From CAG-390 sp045543615 (lineage in GTDB: Bacteria; Bacillota; Clostridia; Oscillospirales; CAG-272), in contig JAZPXL010000041.1 in assembly GCA_045543615.1 (NCBI GenBank), positions 50,810-114,809 of the forward strand: a stretch of DNA of 64,000 bases, in the 5' to 3' direction. Shown one piece after another: positions 50,149 through 59,006 of the stretch. The position numbers and the translations under genes were made by a program. The stretch's first letter is position 1, and every line of letters starts with the position of its first letter. The notes beneath the pieces are model-generated. The model had not been told where the DNA came from, made no database searches, and was given only the letters and a program-made list of their open reading frames with translations.

Positions 50149-50208
50149 ATTAGCGACCCTCAGTTAGTACTAAAAGATCAAGCTTTAGCACAAAAAGGAG
50201 AAAAACAA

Positions 50209-51099
50209 ATGGATTATTGCTTTAAAAACGATGTCGCACAGTATTCGATAGTATGCGATTCTGCTTGCGATATGGGTGGCGAGCTTCTCAGAAAATGGGG
50301 AGTGCCGTACGTTGATCTGACTTTGAAATTCACGGATGACGATAAAGAATACAAGGACACGGATATTGACCCCAAGAGCTTCTACGAGAGAATGCGTGCG
50401 GGAGCAAGTGCAAAGACGAGTGCCGCAAACCCCGGTGTATTTACTCCCCTGTTTGAGTCGATACTTAAAGAGGGGCGGGACGTTCTCTATCTCGGCTTTT
50501 CCTCGGGGCTCAGCACAACCGTAAACTCCGCCAGAATTGCCGCAGAGGAGCTGAGTGAGAAGTATCCTGAGCGAAAGATTATTGTAATTGACACTCTCTG
50601 CGCATCTGCAGGCTTTGGTCTTCTTGTATATCTTGTGCTCAAGAAACAGGCAGAGGGTGCTACTCTTGACGAGGCAGCCCTCTACGCACAGAGCATAGTT
50701 CCGAGACTTTGCCATTGGTTCACGGTTGATGATCTTGAATACCTCAAGAGAGGTGGAAGAATAAGCCCTACCGTTGCATTTGTTGGTGGTCTGCTTGGTA
50801 TCAAGCCTGTTTTGCACGTTGACAATGACGGTCATCTTGTAAGTGTAACAAAGGCAAGAGGCAGAAGAGCATCCATAAAGATGCTTGCCGATAAGCTTGG
50901 CGAGAGCAAGGTTGACCTTAAGAGTGGTGACATCTTTATCTGTCAGGGCGATTGTATGGAGGACGCAGAGCTTCTTGCGAGCTTCATAAAGGACGGATAC
51001 GGACTTGATGTTGACGAGATAGTTTACACGGGCCCCGTAATCGGTTCACATTCAGGCCCCGGCACACTTGCTCTGTTCTTCGTAGGCAAGGAAAGATAA
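50209..51099 (+). CDS. DegV-family fatty-acid-binding protein (FakB-like)
   Basis: A 296-residue DegV protein that binds a fatty acid for phosphorylation by FakA. The N-terminal YSIVCDSACDMG strand, the lipid-contact segment KTSAANPG, GFSSGLSTTVNSAR and the C-terminal GPVIGSHSGPGTLALFF are all typical. It is 21 bases upstream of the fakA-like gene, so the two form a complete fatty acid kinase unit for exogenous fatty acid use. Confidence 0.92.
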   Translation: MDYCFKNDVAQYSIVCDSACDMGGELLRKWGVPYVDLTLKFTDDDKEYKDTDIDPKSFYERMRAGASAKTSAANPGVFTPLFESILKEGRDVLYLGFSSGLSTTVNSARIAAEELSEKYPERKIIVIDTLCASAGFGLLVYLVLKKQAEGATLDEAALYAQSIVPRLCHWFTVDDLEYLKRGGRISPTVAFVGGLLGIKPVLHVDNDGHLVSVTKARGRRASIKMLADKLGESKVDLKSGDIFICQGDCMEDAELLASFIKDGYGLDVDEIVYTGPVIGSHSGPGTLALFFVGKER

Positions 51100-51120
51100 T
51101 TATTTGGAGAGCTTGACGAA

Positions 51121-52800
51121 ATGGAAAATAAAAAAGAGTTTGTTTTAACTGCACAGATGTTCGCCGATATGATTCGTGCGGCGGCGTACAATCTTCGCTC
51201 ACACGCATCGGAGATAAATGATCTCAACGTATTTCCCGTTCCTGACGGCGACACGGGAGACAATATGCTCTCGACGCTTGCAGGTGGAGCTGAATGTGCT
51301 CGTGCAGAGGATTTGACTCTGGGAGAGGTTGCAAAGCGTGTATCCGACGGAATGCTTCTCTCTGCAAGAGGAAACTCCGGAGTAATCCTTTCGCAGTTCT
51401 TCAGAGGAATCGCAGAGGGACTTGCAGGACTTAACGAGGCTGATATGCGAGCACTCGGACGTGCATTCAGAAAGGGTGTAAAGCGTGCGTACAGCGCAGT
51501 TATGAAGCCCACCGAGGGAACAATTCTTACGGTTGCAAAGGACGCAACGGAATTTGCGTGCAACGGAACGGATGCGGCAAGCGTTGTGTCTTTCCTCACC
51601 GACTTTGCAGATGAGGCACGCCGCTCACTCGACAGAACTCCCGAGCTTCTCCCCGTCTTAAAGGACGCAGGAGTTGTTGACTCAGGTGGAGCCGGCTTGC
51701 TTTGCATCGTTGAGGGAATGTGCATCGCTTTTGACGGTGAATATCCCATTGAGGAAGAGGTAGTTGCAGAGACAGGCAAGCAGACGGCAGAGATTGATAT
51801 TGATGCTTTTACTGAGAATGACATACTCACTTTTGGCTATTGCACAGAGCTTTTGGTTCGTCTGCAACGCTCAAAGACGGATATAGAGAGCTTTGATCTT
51901 GACTCCTTCCGTGCAACACTTTGCACTCTTGGTGATTCAATAGTTGCTGTAAAGTCTGACAGCGTTCTCAAGCTTCATATACACACAATGACACCCCACA
52001 AGGTGTTTGAGCTTTGCCAACAGTACGGCGAGTTTCTAAAGGTTAAGGTTGAGAATATGTCTCTCCAACACAACAGCCTTGACGAAGAGGTACAGGCTGA
52101 ACCACAAAAGGACAGCACCGAGAGTGCAGAGCCTAAGAAGCCTTACGGCGTTGTGGTCGTTGCATCGGGCGAGGGCATCAAGCAGACCTTTGTAGAGTGT
52201 GGAGCCGATGTTATCGTTGAGGGTGGACAGAGCTGTAACCCCTCGGCTGAGGAGCTTTTGGCGGCGTACCGAGCAGCAAACGCCGAGACTGTGTTTGTGT
52301 TCCCGAACAACGGCAACGTAATTTTGGCCGCAAAGCAGGCAGGCAATTTCTGTGACGATATTTCTGTCCGTGTAATTGAGACGAGAAATGTCGGAGAGGG
52401 CTATGCGGCACTTTCGATGGCTGACTTCTCGTCGGACAATGCCGATGAGGTAGAGAAGATCCTTTATGATAATATGAAGGGTGTGCTTACGGGAGAGATC
52501 GCTATGTGCGTAAGAGACGCAGACATTGGTGATGTCAGCGTCAAGGAGGGCGACTATATAGGATATGTAGGAAAGAAGATCCTCTCGCACGACACAAGCA
52601 GACTCGAGGCGGCAAAACGCCTTGCTGACGGACTTTCGCTTACCGAGCATTCACTCTGTCTGCTCTTTTATGGTGAGGACGCAGATGAGGCTGAATGTGG
52701 AGAAATCGCTTCTTATATAGAGAGCAAATACCCCACCTGCGAGGTTTATGCTATCCGTGGTGGTCAGGCAATTTACAGCTATATTATGGTTGCTGAATAA
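51121..52800 (+). CDS. fakA: Fatty acid kinase catalytic subunit (DAK2-domain, FakA/YloV)
   Basis: A 559-residue protein. The N-terminal DhaL-like ATP-binding domain (about 1-200) has INDLNVFPVPDGDTGDNM and SARGNSGVILSQFFRG. The middle domain and the C-terminal DegV-like domain (about 340-559) complete the FakA plan. Working with DegV/FakB it makes acyl-phosphate for membrane lipid synthesis. In B. subtilis this gene sits beside recG; here recG is 6 kb away on the other strand. Confidence 0.93.
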   Translation: MENKKEFVLTAQMFADMIRAAAYNLRSHASEINDLNVFPVPDGDTGDNMLSTLAGGAECARAEDLTLGEVAKRVSDGMLLSARGNSGVILSQFFRGIAEGLAGLNEADMRALGRAFRKGVKRAYSAVMKPTEGTILTVAKDATEFACNGTDAASVVSFLTDFADEARRSLDRTPELLPVLKDAGVVDSGGAGLLCIVEGMCIAFDGEYPIEEEVVAETGKQTAEIDIDAFTENDILTFGYCTELLVRLQRSKTDIESFDLDSFRATLCTLGDSIVAVKSDSVLKLHIHTMTPHKVFELCQQYGEFLKVKVENMSLQHNSLDEEVQAEPQKDSTESAEPKKPYGVVVVASGEGIKQTFVECGADVIVEGGQSCNPSAEELLAAYRAANAETVFVFPNNGNVILAAKQAGNFCDDISVRVIETRNVGEGYAALSMADFSSDNADEVEKILYDNMKGVLTGEIAMCVRDADIGDVSVKEGDYIGYVGKKILSHDTSRLEAAKRLADGLSLTEHSLCLLFYGEDADEAECGEIASYIESKYPTCEVYAIRGGQAIYSYIMVAE

Positions 52801-52804
52801 TAGA

Positions 52805-52835
52805 AAATGGCAAGGAAAACAGTTCCTTGCCATTT
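52805..52835. terminator. Bidirectional terminator after fakA
   Basis: AAATGGCAAGGAA (52805-52817) pairs with TTCCTTGCCATTT (52823-52835). Serves fakA and the convergent DUF1846 gene. Confidence 0.9.
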
Positions 52836-52840
52836 CTTAT

Positions 52841-54325
52841 TTAGTTGTGATAGAGCTTTTTTGTCTGATAGAACGGCTCGTATGTGATGTTTACACCGAG
52901 CTTTTTGAGCAGGTTTTCGTCCGTATGCGAGAGAATGACGGTTGAATGTGCATCGCAACCACGGAGAGAGGCAAGCTGTTCGATGGCAAGCTCGGCCTCA
53001 GGAGAGCTGACTGCGCAGACCGAGAGGGCAACGAGCACCTCGTCTGTGTGAAGTCGGGGATTGTGATTGCCAAGATGAGCTACCTTTAGATGCTGAACAG
53101 GCTCAATGACGGACGGTGACATAAGATGCACGCTGTCATCAATTCCTGCAAGTGCCTTGAGTGCGTTGAGGAGCATTGCTGATGTTGCGCCGAGCAGCTT
53201 TGAGGTCTTGCCCGTAATAATTCTTCCGTCGGGAAGCTCTATTGCGGCGGCAGGCTCGCCCGTCTGATCTCTCTTTGCGATAGCCGCACCGATAACAGGA
53301 CGGTCGGAGGGTGAAATTCTCGCCTGCTTCATCTGAAATTCGTGCTTGAGAAGCACCTCGGAGGGAAGCTCGCCACGGCGAACTGCTACAAGGGCGTGAT
53401 AATATCTGCGAATAATTTCTCTCTGTGCGGCACGTCTGACAACATCCTCATCGGTGATGCAGAAGCCCGCCATATTAACACCCATATCCGTGGGAGATTT
53501 GTAGGGACAGGTGCCGTAGATTCTCTCAAAGGTTGCGGCGAGAACGGGGAATACCTCAATATCTCTGTTGTAGTTTACAGCAGTCTCGCCATACGCCTCA
53601 AGATGGTAGTGGTCGAGCATATTGACATCATTGAGATCACTCGTTGCAGCCTCGTATGCGATGTTGACGGGATGCTGGAGGGGGAGATTCCACACGGGGA
53701 AGGTCTCGAATTTTGCATAGCCTGCCCTGACACCTCTGCGGTTTTCGTTGTAGACCTGCGAGAGACAAACTGCCGCCTTGCCGCTGCCGGGGCCGGGAGC
53801 AGTTACAACCACTAGCTTTCGCTCGGTTTCAATAAATTCATTTTTGCCGTATCCGTCCTCGGAGACGATGTATTCGATATTGTAGGGATAGCCCTCGATG
53901 GGATAGTGACGGTAGACACGGACGCCCAGCGACTCAAGCTTTGCACGGAACGCACGGGCGGCGGGCTGTGACTCATATTTAGTCAGAACAACACTTCCGA
54001 CATAGAGCCCGAAATGCCTAAAGACATCAATAAGGCGGAGCACATCAAGGTCGTAGGTAATGCCGAGGTCTCCGCGTTTTTTGTTCTTTTCTATATCTCC
54101 TGCGCTGATGACGATGACGATTTCAGCCTCGTCCTTAAGCTCAAGAAGCATCTTCAGCTTGCTGTCAGGCTCAAAGCCGGGAAGCACTCTGGATGCGTGG
54201 TTGTCATCATAAAGCTTGCCGCCAAATTCAAGGTAGAGCTTACCGCCGAAACGGTCGATTCTTTCTCTTATATGCTGTGATTGCAAACGAAGATATTTTT
54301 CGTTATCAAATCCAATAGGTCCCAT
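52841..54325 (-). CDS. DUF1846 family protein
   Basis: A 494-residue cytosolic protein whose N-terminus (IGFDNEKYLRLQSQHIRERI) is diagnostic of DUF1846. It also has GGKLYDDNHASRVLPGF and a nucleotide-binding-like APGPGSGKAAVCLSQ loop near residue 170. The function of the family is unknown. The start at 54325 is chosen because the longer frame begins with an unlikely hydrophobic run; GGGGT lies upstream. Confidence 0.9.
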   Translation of the reverse strand: MGPIGFDNEKYLRLQSQHIRERIDRFGGKLYLEFGGKLYDDNHASRVLPGFEPDSKLKMLLELKDEAEIVIVISAGDIEKNKKRGDLGITYDLDVLRLIDVFRHFGLYVGSVVLTKYESQPAARAFRAKLESLGVRVYRHYPIEGYPYNIEYIVSEDGYGKNEFIETERKLVVVTAPGPGSGKAAVCLSQVYNENRRGVRAGYAKFETFPVWNLPLQHPVNIAYEAATSDLNDVNMLDHYHLEAYGETAVNYNRDIEVFPVLAATFERIYGTCPYKSPTDMGVNMAGFCITDEDVVRRAAQREIIRRYYHALVAVRRGELPSEVLLKHEFQMKQARISPSDRPVIGAAIAKRDQTGEPAAAIELPDGRIITGKTSKLLGATSAMLLNALKALAGIDDSVHLMSPSVIEPVQHLKVAHLGNHNPRLHTDEVLVALSVCAVSSPEAELAIEQLASLRGCDAHSTVILSHTDENLLKKLGVNITYEPFYQTKKLYHN

Positions 54326-54356
54326 ACTGCACCCCACATTGCAAAATACAATATAA

Positions 54357-54385
54357 ATTATACAACAAAAACTCGATAAATTCAA
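54357..54385 (-). promoter_or_regulatory. Promoter of the DUF1846 gene
   Basis: On the minus strand TTGAAT (54380-54385), 17 bases, TATAAT (54357-54362). Confidence 0.75.
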
Positions 54386-54451
54386 TAGAGCTGCAGAAAT
54401 ATTTTTCCACTTAGGAGAAAAAATTCCGAAAAGCGCAAAAGTGAGAAAAAA

Positions 54452-54517
54452 TTGGCGTAATTTTTTAATATTTTTGCGCCAATCCTATTTACAAATGGGT
54501 GTGAATTTTGTTATAAT
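54452..54517 (+). promoter_or_regulatory. hppA promoter with upstream inverted repeat
   Basis: TTTACA (54488-54493), 18 bases, TATAAT (54512-54517). Just upstream TTGGCG (54452-54457) and CGCCAA (54477-54482) form an inverted repeat around an AT-rich loop, a possible regulator site. Confidence 0.6.
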
Positions 54518-54577
54518 ATTATTTATAAATTTTGTGAACACAAACGCTCACACAAAAAGCAAAAAGGAGTTAATATT

Positions 54578-56806
54578 ATGCCTACGCTTATTTTACTTGT
54601 AGCACTCGGTGCGGCCGTGGCTGCTCTGGGCTTTGCCGCCGTCAACTTCTTTGGTGTAAAGAAGCTTGATGAGGGAACTGACAGAATGAAGGAGATAGCC
54701 TCAGCTATCCGTATTGGTGCTAAAGCCTTTATTGAATACGAGATGAGAATCATCGTAGTCGTTGCCCTTGTGGTTGCGGCAGTGCTTGCATTCCTCGTTT
54801 CCTGGCAGGCTGCAATAGCCTTCCTCATTGGTGCAACAATGAGTGAGTGCGCAGGATATGTCGGAATGAAGATAGCTACTTATGCAAACGTCAGAGTAAC
54901 AAACCGTGCTCGCACAACAGGTGACCTCGGTCAGACCCTTAAGGTTGCCTTTAAGGGTGGTAGCGTAATGGGACTTTGCGTTGCTGGCTTTGCCCTTCTC
55001 GGTATCTTCATTGTCTACATCGTTTTCGGCATCCTGCTCGGTCAGCTTGACGCAATAGTTGACAGCGCACACGGCACACAGAACAGCCTGCTCTCTCTCA
55101 TTGTTCCGTCCTATCAGCTCAACACAGGCTTTACAATGACAATTTCGGGCTACGCTCTCGGTTGCTCGCTTATCGCACTCTTCAACCGTGTCGGTGGTGG
55201 TATCTACACAAAGGCAGCAGATATGGGTGCTGACCTTGTTGGTAAGACTGAGGCGCACATCCCCGAGGATGACCCCCGTAACCCCGCAACAATAGCTGAC
55301 AATGTCGGCGACAACGTCGGTGACGTTGCAGGTCTTGGAAGTGACCTGCTTGAGAGCTATGTTGGAGCAATTCTCTCGTCGGCGATTCTTGCCGCAGAGC
55401 TGTTTGCAAAGAACGTTTTTGCCAACAGCGAGCTGCTTCGAACAATGCTCTATTTCCCAATAGTGTTCGCAGGTGTCGGACTTATCGCCTGCATCATCGG
55501 TATTGCATCCCTTCTTATTAAAAAGAAGCTTTCAAGCGATCCCCACCGTGAGCTTAACCTCTCCACCTGGATTTCCGCAGGTGTGGCAGTGCTTGGCGTG
55601 TTCGGTCTGTCCTATTTCTTCTTTGGTGGATACGATGCAGAGGCACTCGGCACAGTTTCGCTCAATCTCGGCTGGCTCTCGCCCGCAGTTTCTGCAACTA
55701 TCGGTATAGTTGCAGGCATAGTTATAGGTCTTATCGCTGAATATTACACAAGCTACGATTTCAAGCCCACAAGAATGATTTCGGTAGCGTCCACCAACGG
55801 CCCTGCTCTCACAATAACAAAGGGTCTGGCACTCGGTATGCGCTCCTGTATGTTCCCCTGCGTAGTGCTCGGCGTTGCTATTTATGCGTCCTACCTCGTT
55901 TCGGGAATGTACGGCATTTCGATTGCCGCACTCGGTATGCTCTCGTTCGTTGCAACCACAGTTTCCGTTGACACCTACGGACCTATCTCCGACAACGCAG
56001 GTGGTATTGCAGAGATGAGCGCACTCGATCCCTCCGTTAGAGAGATTACAGATAAGCTTGACAGCGTTGGTAACACAACTGCCGCAATAGGCAAGGGCTT
56101 TGCCATCGGTAGCGCAGCACTCGCAACACTTTCAATGATGTCATCCTACCTCTTTGCCGCAAGCGACAGCGTTGCAGAAGCAGGAGAAGGCGCACTTGAC
56201 ATCATCTCGCTCAATATCATCGAGCCCATCACTCTTGTTGGTGCAATAGTTGGTGCGGCTCTCCCCTATCTCTTCTCAGGTATGCTCATTGATGCAGTTG
56301 CAAAGGCGGCTCAGAAGATGGTTGATGAGGTTCGCCGTCAGTTTGCTGAGATTGAGGGACTTATGGAGGGCAAGGTTCTGCCCGACTACAAGACCTGCAT
56401 CAGCATCTCCTCGCAGGGCGCACTCCGTGAGATGAAGGTTCCCGCAATTATCGCAATAGCATTCCCCGTTGTGTGTGGATTTGTATTTGGCGCAGAGTTC
56501 GTTGCAGGTATCCTTATAGGCGCAACCGTCTCGGCAATTATGCTTGCAATCTTCTCAGGTAACTCGGGCGGTGCTTGGGATAACGCAAAGAAATATATCG
56601 AAACAGGTGCAGTTGAAGGTCACGGCAAGGGAAGCGAAGCGCACGATGCGGCCGTTGTCGGTGACACCGTCGGAGATCCTCTCAAGGATACCGTAGGCCC
56701 ATCCCTTGATATTCTTATCAAGATTATGTCGGTAGTATCACTTGTTACAGTTGTTGTATTCTCCGAATACAATCTGCTCGATATTATCGCAGGCTTATTC
56801 AAATAA
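54578..56806 (+). CDS. hppA: K+-stimulated membrane pyrophosphatase (ion pump)
   Basis: A 742-residue integral membrane protein with about 16 helices that couples PPi hydrolysis to H+ or Na+ pumping. Catalytic motifs are GGGIYTKAADMGADLVGK and DNVGDNVGDVAG near residues 207-252, and the C-terminal DTVGDPLKDTVGPSLDI. The segment GNTTAAIGKGFAIGS carries Ala where K+-independent enzymes have Lys, so K+ dependence is predicted. Whether the ion is H+ or Na+ cannot be told reliably. Shares PPi metabolism with ppdK at the right edge. Confidence 0.96.
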   Translation: MPTLILLVALGAAVAALGFAAVNFFGVKKLDEGTDRMKEIASAIRIGAKAFIEYEMRIIVVVALVVAAVLAFLVSWQAAIAFLIGATMSECAGYVGMKIATYANVRVTNRARTTGDLGQTLKVAFKGGSVMGLCVAGFALLGIFIVYIVFGILLGQLDAIVDSAHGTQNSLLSLIVPSYQLNTGFTMTISGYALGCSLIALFNRVGGGIYTKAADMGADLVGKTEAHIPEDDPRNPATIADNVGDNVGDVAGLGSDLLESYVGAILSSAILAAELFAKNVFANSELLRTMLYFPIVFAGVGLIACIIGIASLLIKKKLSSDPHRELNLSTWISAGVAVLGVFGLSYFFFGGYDAEALGTVSLNLGWLSPAVSATIGIVAGIVIGLIAEYYTSYDFKPTRMISVASTNGPALTITKGLALGMRSCMFPCVVLGVAIYASYLVSGMYGISIAALGMLSFVATTVSVDTYGPISDNAGGIAEMSALDPSVREITDKLDSVGNTTAAIGKGFAIGSAALATLSMMSSYLFAASDSVAEAGEGALDIISLNIIEPITLVGAIVGAALPYLFSGMLIDAVAKAAQKMVDEVRRQFAEIEGLMEGKVLPDYKTCISISSQGALREMKVPAIIAIAFPVVCGFVFGAEFVAGILIGATVSAIMLAIFSGNSGGAWDNAKKYIETGAVEGHGKGSEAHDAAVVGDTVGDPLKDTVGPSLDILIKIMSVVSLVTVVVFSEYNLLDIIAGLFK

Positions 56807-56826
56807 TAAATGAGATGATAAAAATC

Positions 56827-56856
56827 AAAGCCGACAGGGGACACCCTGTCGGCTTT
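56827..56856. terminator. Terminator after hppA
   Basis: AAAGCCGACAGGG (56827-56839) pairs with CCCTGTCGGCTTT (56844-56856), with a T-run after it. Also lies at the end of convergent thiT. Confidence 0.93.
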
Positions 56857-56860
56857 TTTG

Positions 56861-57502
56861 TTATATTGCTTTCTTTGAAAATTTCATCGGTCTGAGTGTC
56901 CTTGGATCGACAAGGGGACAGAGAATAGCAAGAGCGACGGCGGCAATTATTGCGTTTGGGAGCATATAACCACCGTTGTAGATGAGTGAATAGAGCCAAA
57001 GACTCATACCCTCAGGGCAATAGGAATCCCAAAGGACTATGCCTGAGATGTAGCTGAATATAAATCTCAACGCCGATGCGCCGAATGCGCCGACGACGTA
57101 GCCGACAAGACGGCGTCTGCCACTTCCGTTTGAAAAAGGAGCGGCAAAGAGGGACGCAGTACCAAGGAGAGTGAATGCGATGATGTAGTCAAGCAGAATG
57201 CAGAGAAATACTGCAAAGAGGGTGTTGGCAGGTGGCGCATAGAAGCCTGTTATCATCTGCACAACGGCAAGCACAAGACCTGCTCCAATACCCCATCTCC
57301 AACCACGCCTGTATGAATAGTAGAAGAGAGGGATTGAGAAGAGGCTTATTGAGCCACCGTATGGAAATACGGACGGTATGAGCTTGCACAGGAGATCGAG
57401 AACGATGGCGAGAGCCACCATCATCGCACCCTCAACGAGTGCGAGAAGATTTTCACGTCTCTTTGCACGAGGGCTTTGTTCATCGTGTTTTTGTGTGTTC
57501 AT
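56861..57502 (-). CDS. thiT: Thiamine ECF transporter substrate-binding subunit
   Basis: A 213-residue integral membrane S component with six helices. The residues YRRGWRWG, FYAPPANT and SYISGIVLWDSYCPEG are typical of ThiT, which binds thiamine and works with a shared EcfA/A'/T module encoded elsewhere. A TPP riboswitch and terminator precede it, which confirms the substrate class. The start at 57502 has AAAGGAAAAC upstream; the longer frame runs through the riboswitch. Confidence 0.93.
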   Translation of the reverse strand: MNTQKHDEQSPRAKRRENLLALVEGAMMVALAIVLDLLCKLIPSVFPYGGSISLFSIPLFYYSYRRGWRWGIGAGLVLAVVQMITGFYAPPANTLFAVFLCILLDYIIAFTLLGTASLFAAPFSNGSGRRRLVGYVVGAFGASALRFIFSYISGIVLWDSYCPEGMSLWLYSLIYNGGYMLPNAIIAAVALAILCPLVDPRTLRPMKFSKKAI

Positions 57503-57536
57503 TTTTTTGTTTTCCTTTCGGTATATTAGCACCGAA

Positions 57537-57579
57537 ATAAAGAAAGTGCCGCACATCCCCTGCAGTGAATGTGCGGCAC
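57537..57579 (-). terminator. Riboswitch expression-platform terminator before thiT
   Basis: GTGCCGCACAT (57546-57556) pairs with ATGTGCGGCAC (57569-57579). On the minus strand it is followed by TTTCTTTAT. A competing CCGAAATTTCGG palindrome (57582-57593) sits between it and the aptamer and may take part in antitermination. Confidence 0.85.
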
Positions 57580-57600
57580 CCCCGAAATTTCGGTAAGCTT

Positions 57601-57683
57601 TTACTTCCTTCGCCGGTATTATCCGTATCAGGTTCAAAGGGTTCGGTCAAAGACCGTCTCAGCCGCACGGCACCCCTGTACTC
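57601..57683 (-). promoter_or_regulatory. TPP riboswitch aptamer (thi box)
   Basis: On the minus strand the conserved elements appear in order: GGGGTGCC, GGCTGAGA, ACCCTTTGAACCTGAT, then GGATAATACCGGCGAAGG. This is the TPP aptamer, placed 100-180 bases before thiT with a terminator in between. When TPP binds, transcription of thiT should stop. Confidence 0.96.
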
Positions 57684-57716
57684 GATTATTAAATTTTTAT
57701 CGGTAGAAACGGCAAA

Positions 57717-58904
57717 TCAGAAATAGTAATTTGCCTTGACTGTTGAAAGCTTAGTCTTCTTTAGAAGCTCCTCGTCAATAATGATTATGTCCTTGTACTC
57801 GTCAAGCTTTGCCTCTATATATTCAAGGAAAAGAGGGGTACGGATGTAGTAGCCGAACTCAACGTATTTTTCAAGCTCAGCATCGTAGAATGTAAAGAAA
57901 TCGGAGTTTGCCTTTGCATTGTATGCACCTGCGTCAAGGGGAAGCTTTTCGATGATGTGGAGATTGTTCTCGGTCTCGATCAGCTTGATCTCACCGACCT
58001 CCATCTTGCAAAGCTCCTCGTAGATCTTGTCAAGAGCAGCGTCAGTTCCGATAGCAGAGTCAGCAGACATATAAAGTCCACCTGCATAGGAATCGTCGGC
58101 TGTGTTTTCGTCATACTCGGTCATAACCGTAGCAAAGGTCTCGCCTGCCTTCAGCTTTTTGAGAGCCTCCTCACAGCGTTCACGTGCCTCCTGTGTCTCG
58201 GCTGCTGTCATATCACGGTATTTGGTGTGACCCTCGGAGTCGGTGACGTATTCACCCTTATCGTCGACTTCGGGACATTCGTTGATGAAGAAAGCAATCT
58301 GTCTCATACGGACGTAGTGGCTCTGGTAATAAGCCTCTTTCTTTGCGTCGGTGATAGCCTCAGGGCCACCGGGACTGTAAAGATAGTCCTTGAGATAAGC
58401 AACCTTTTCATCAATGAGGTAAAGCTCACGGAGAATATCGTAGTTTATGCCGTAGTCGGAGAGGATGGCGTTGAACTCGGACTTCGAGCCGTACGCAAAT
58501 TCCTCAAGCAGAGAGTCGAGATACTCGTCAACCTCGCTTACGGTTTCGCTTGGAAGCGAGAGCTTGTAGTAGTTGAAGAGATATAGCGCACAGAGATAGG
58601 TCTTTGCGTTATCGTAAATATATCCCGACATAACATCGTCAAAGGTCTCGCCGGTGTCCTTGTTTGCAGTCAAAGCCCAAAACTGATCGATGCTTGAAAG
58701 ACCGTACTGCTTGGCAATTGCGCTTCCGTAATAATGCTCAAACTGTGCTTTGTAGCGAGCAAGCCAGAAGCCGACCATATTTTGGGTAATCTCCGTTCCC
58801 TCAATTTCCATAACGGGAGTACCGAGGTTTGAGCATCCGCAGAGGGTGGCTGTGAGCATCACAAGAGTGAGCAGAACTGCCGTAATTCTTATTTTCATCT
58901 TCAT
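57717..58904 (-). CDS. PrsA-like lipoprotein foldase (peptidyl-prolyl isomerase family)
   Basis: A 395-residue lipoprotein. The signal peptide ends in lipobox LCGC (mature Cys near residue 24). An N-terminal SurA/PrsA-like helical domain (about 30-190) is followed by a parvulin-like region (about 200-340). The latter has HYVRMRQIAFFI, EEALKKLKAGETFATVMTEY, SYAGGLYMSADS and MEVGEIKLIETENNLHIIEK. It probably folds secreted proteins at the membrane surface. The usual GGDLG-type active loop is changed, so isomerase activity is uncertain. AAGGAAATG precedes the start by 11 bases. Confidence 0.85.
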   Translation of the reverse strand: MKMKIRITAVLLTLVMLTATLCGCSNLGTPVMEIEGTEITQNMVGFWLARYKAQFEHYYGSAIAKQYGLSSIDQFWALTANKDTGETFDDVMSGYIYDNAKTYLCALYLFNYYKLSLPSETVSEVDEYLDSLLEEFAYGSKSEFNAILSDYGINYDILRELYLIDEKVAYLKDYLYSPGGPEAITDAKKEAYYQSHYVRMRQIAFFINECPEVDDKGEYVTDSEGHTKYRDMTAAETQEARERCEEALKKLKAGETFATVMTEYDENTADDSYAGGLYMSADSAIGTDAALDKIYEELCKMEVGEIKLIETENNLHIIEKLPLDAGAYNAKANSDFFTFYDAELEKYVEFGYYIRTPLFLEYIEAKLDEYKDIIIIDEELLKKTKLSTVKANYYF

Positions 58905-58977
58905 TATAATATCATTTCCTTTTTTGACTTTCGCCTTGTAATCATCGTTTTTGCGATAAAACATAACAAACAAGTAT

Positions 58978-59006
58978 ATTATACACCATTTTTTCCGTTT
59001 TGTCCA
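58978..59006 (-). promoter_or_regulatory. Promoter of the PrsA-like gene
   Basis: On the minus strand TGGACA (59001-59006), 17 bases, TATAAT (58978-58983). It abuts the mfd stop codon, so the PrsA-like gene need not depend on mfd transcription. Confidence 0.75.
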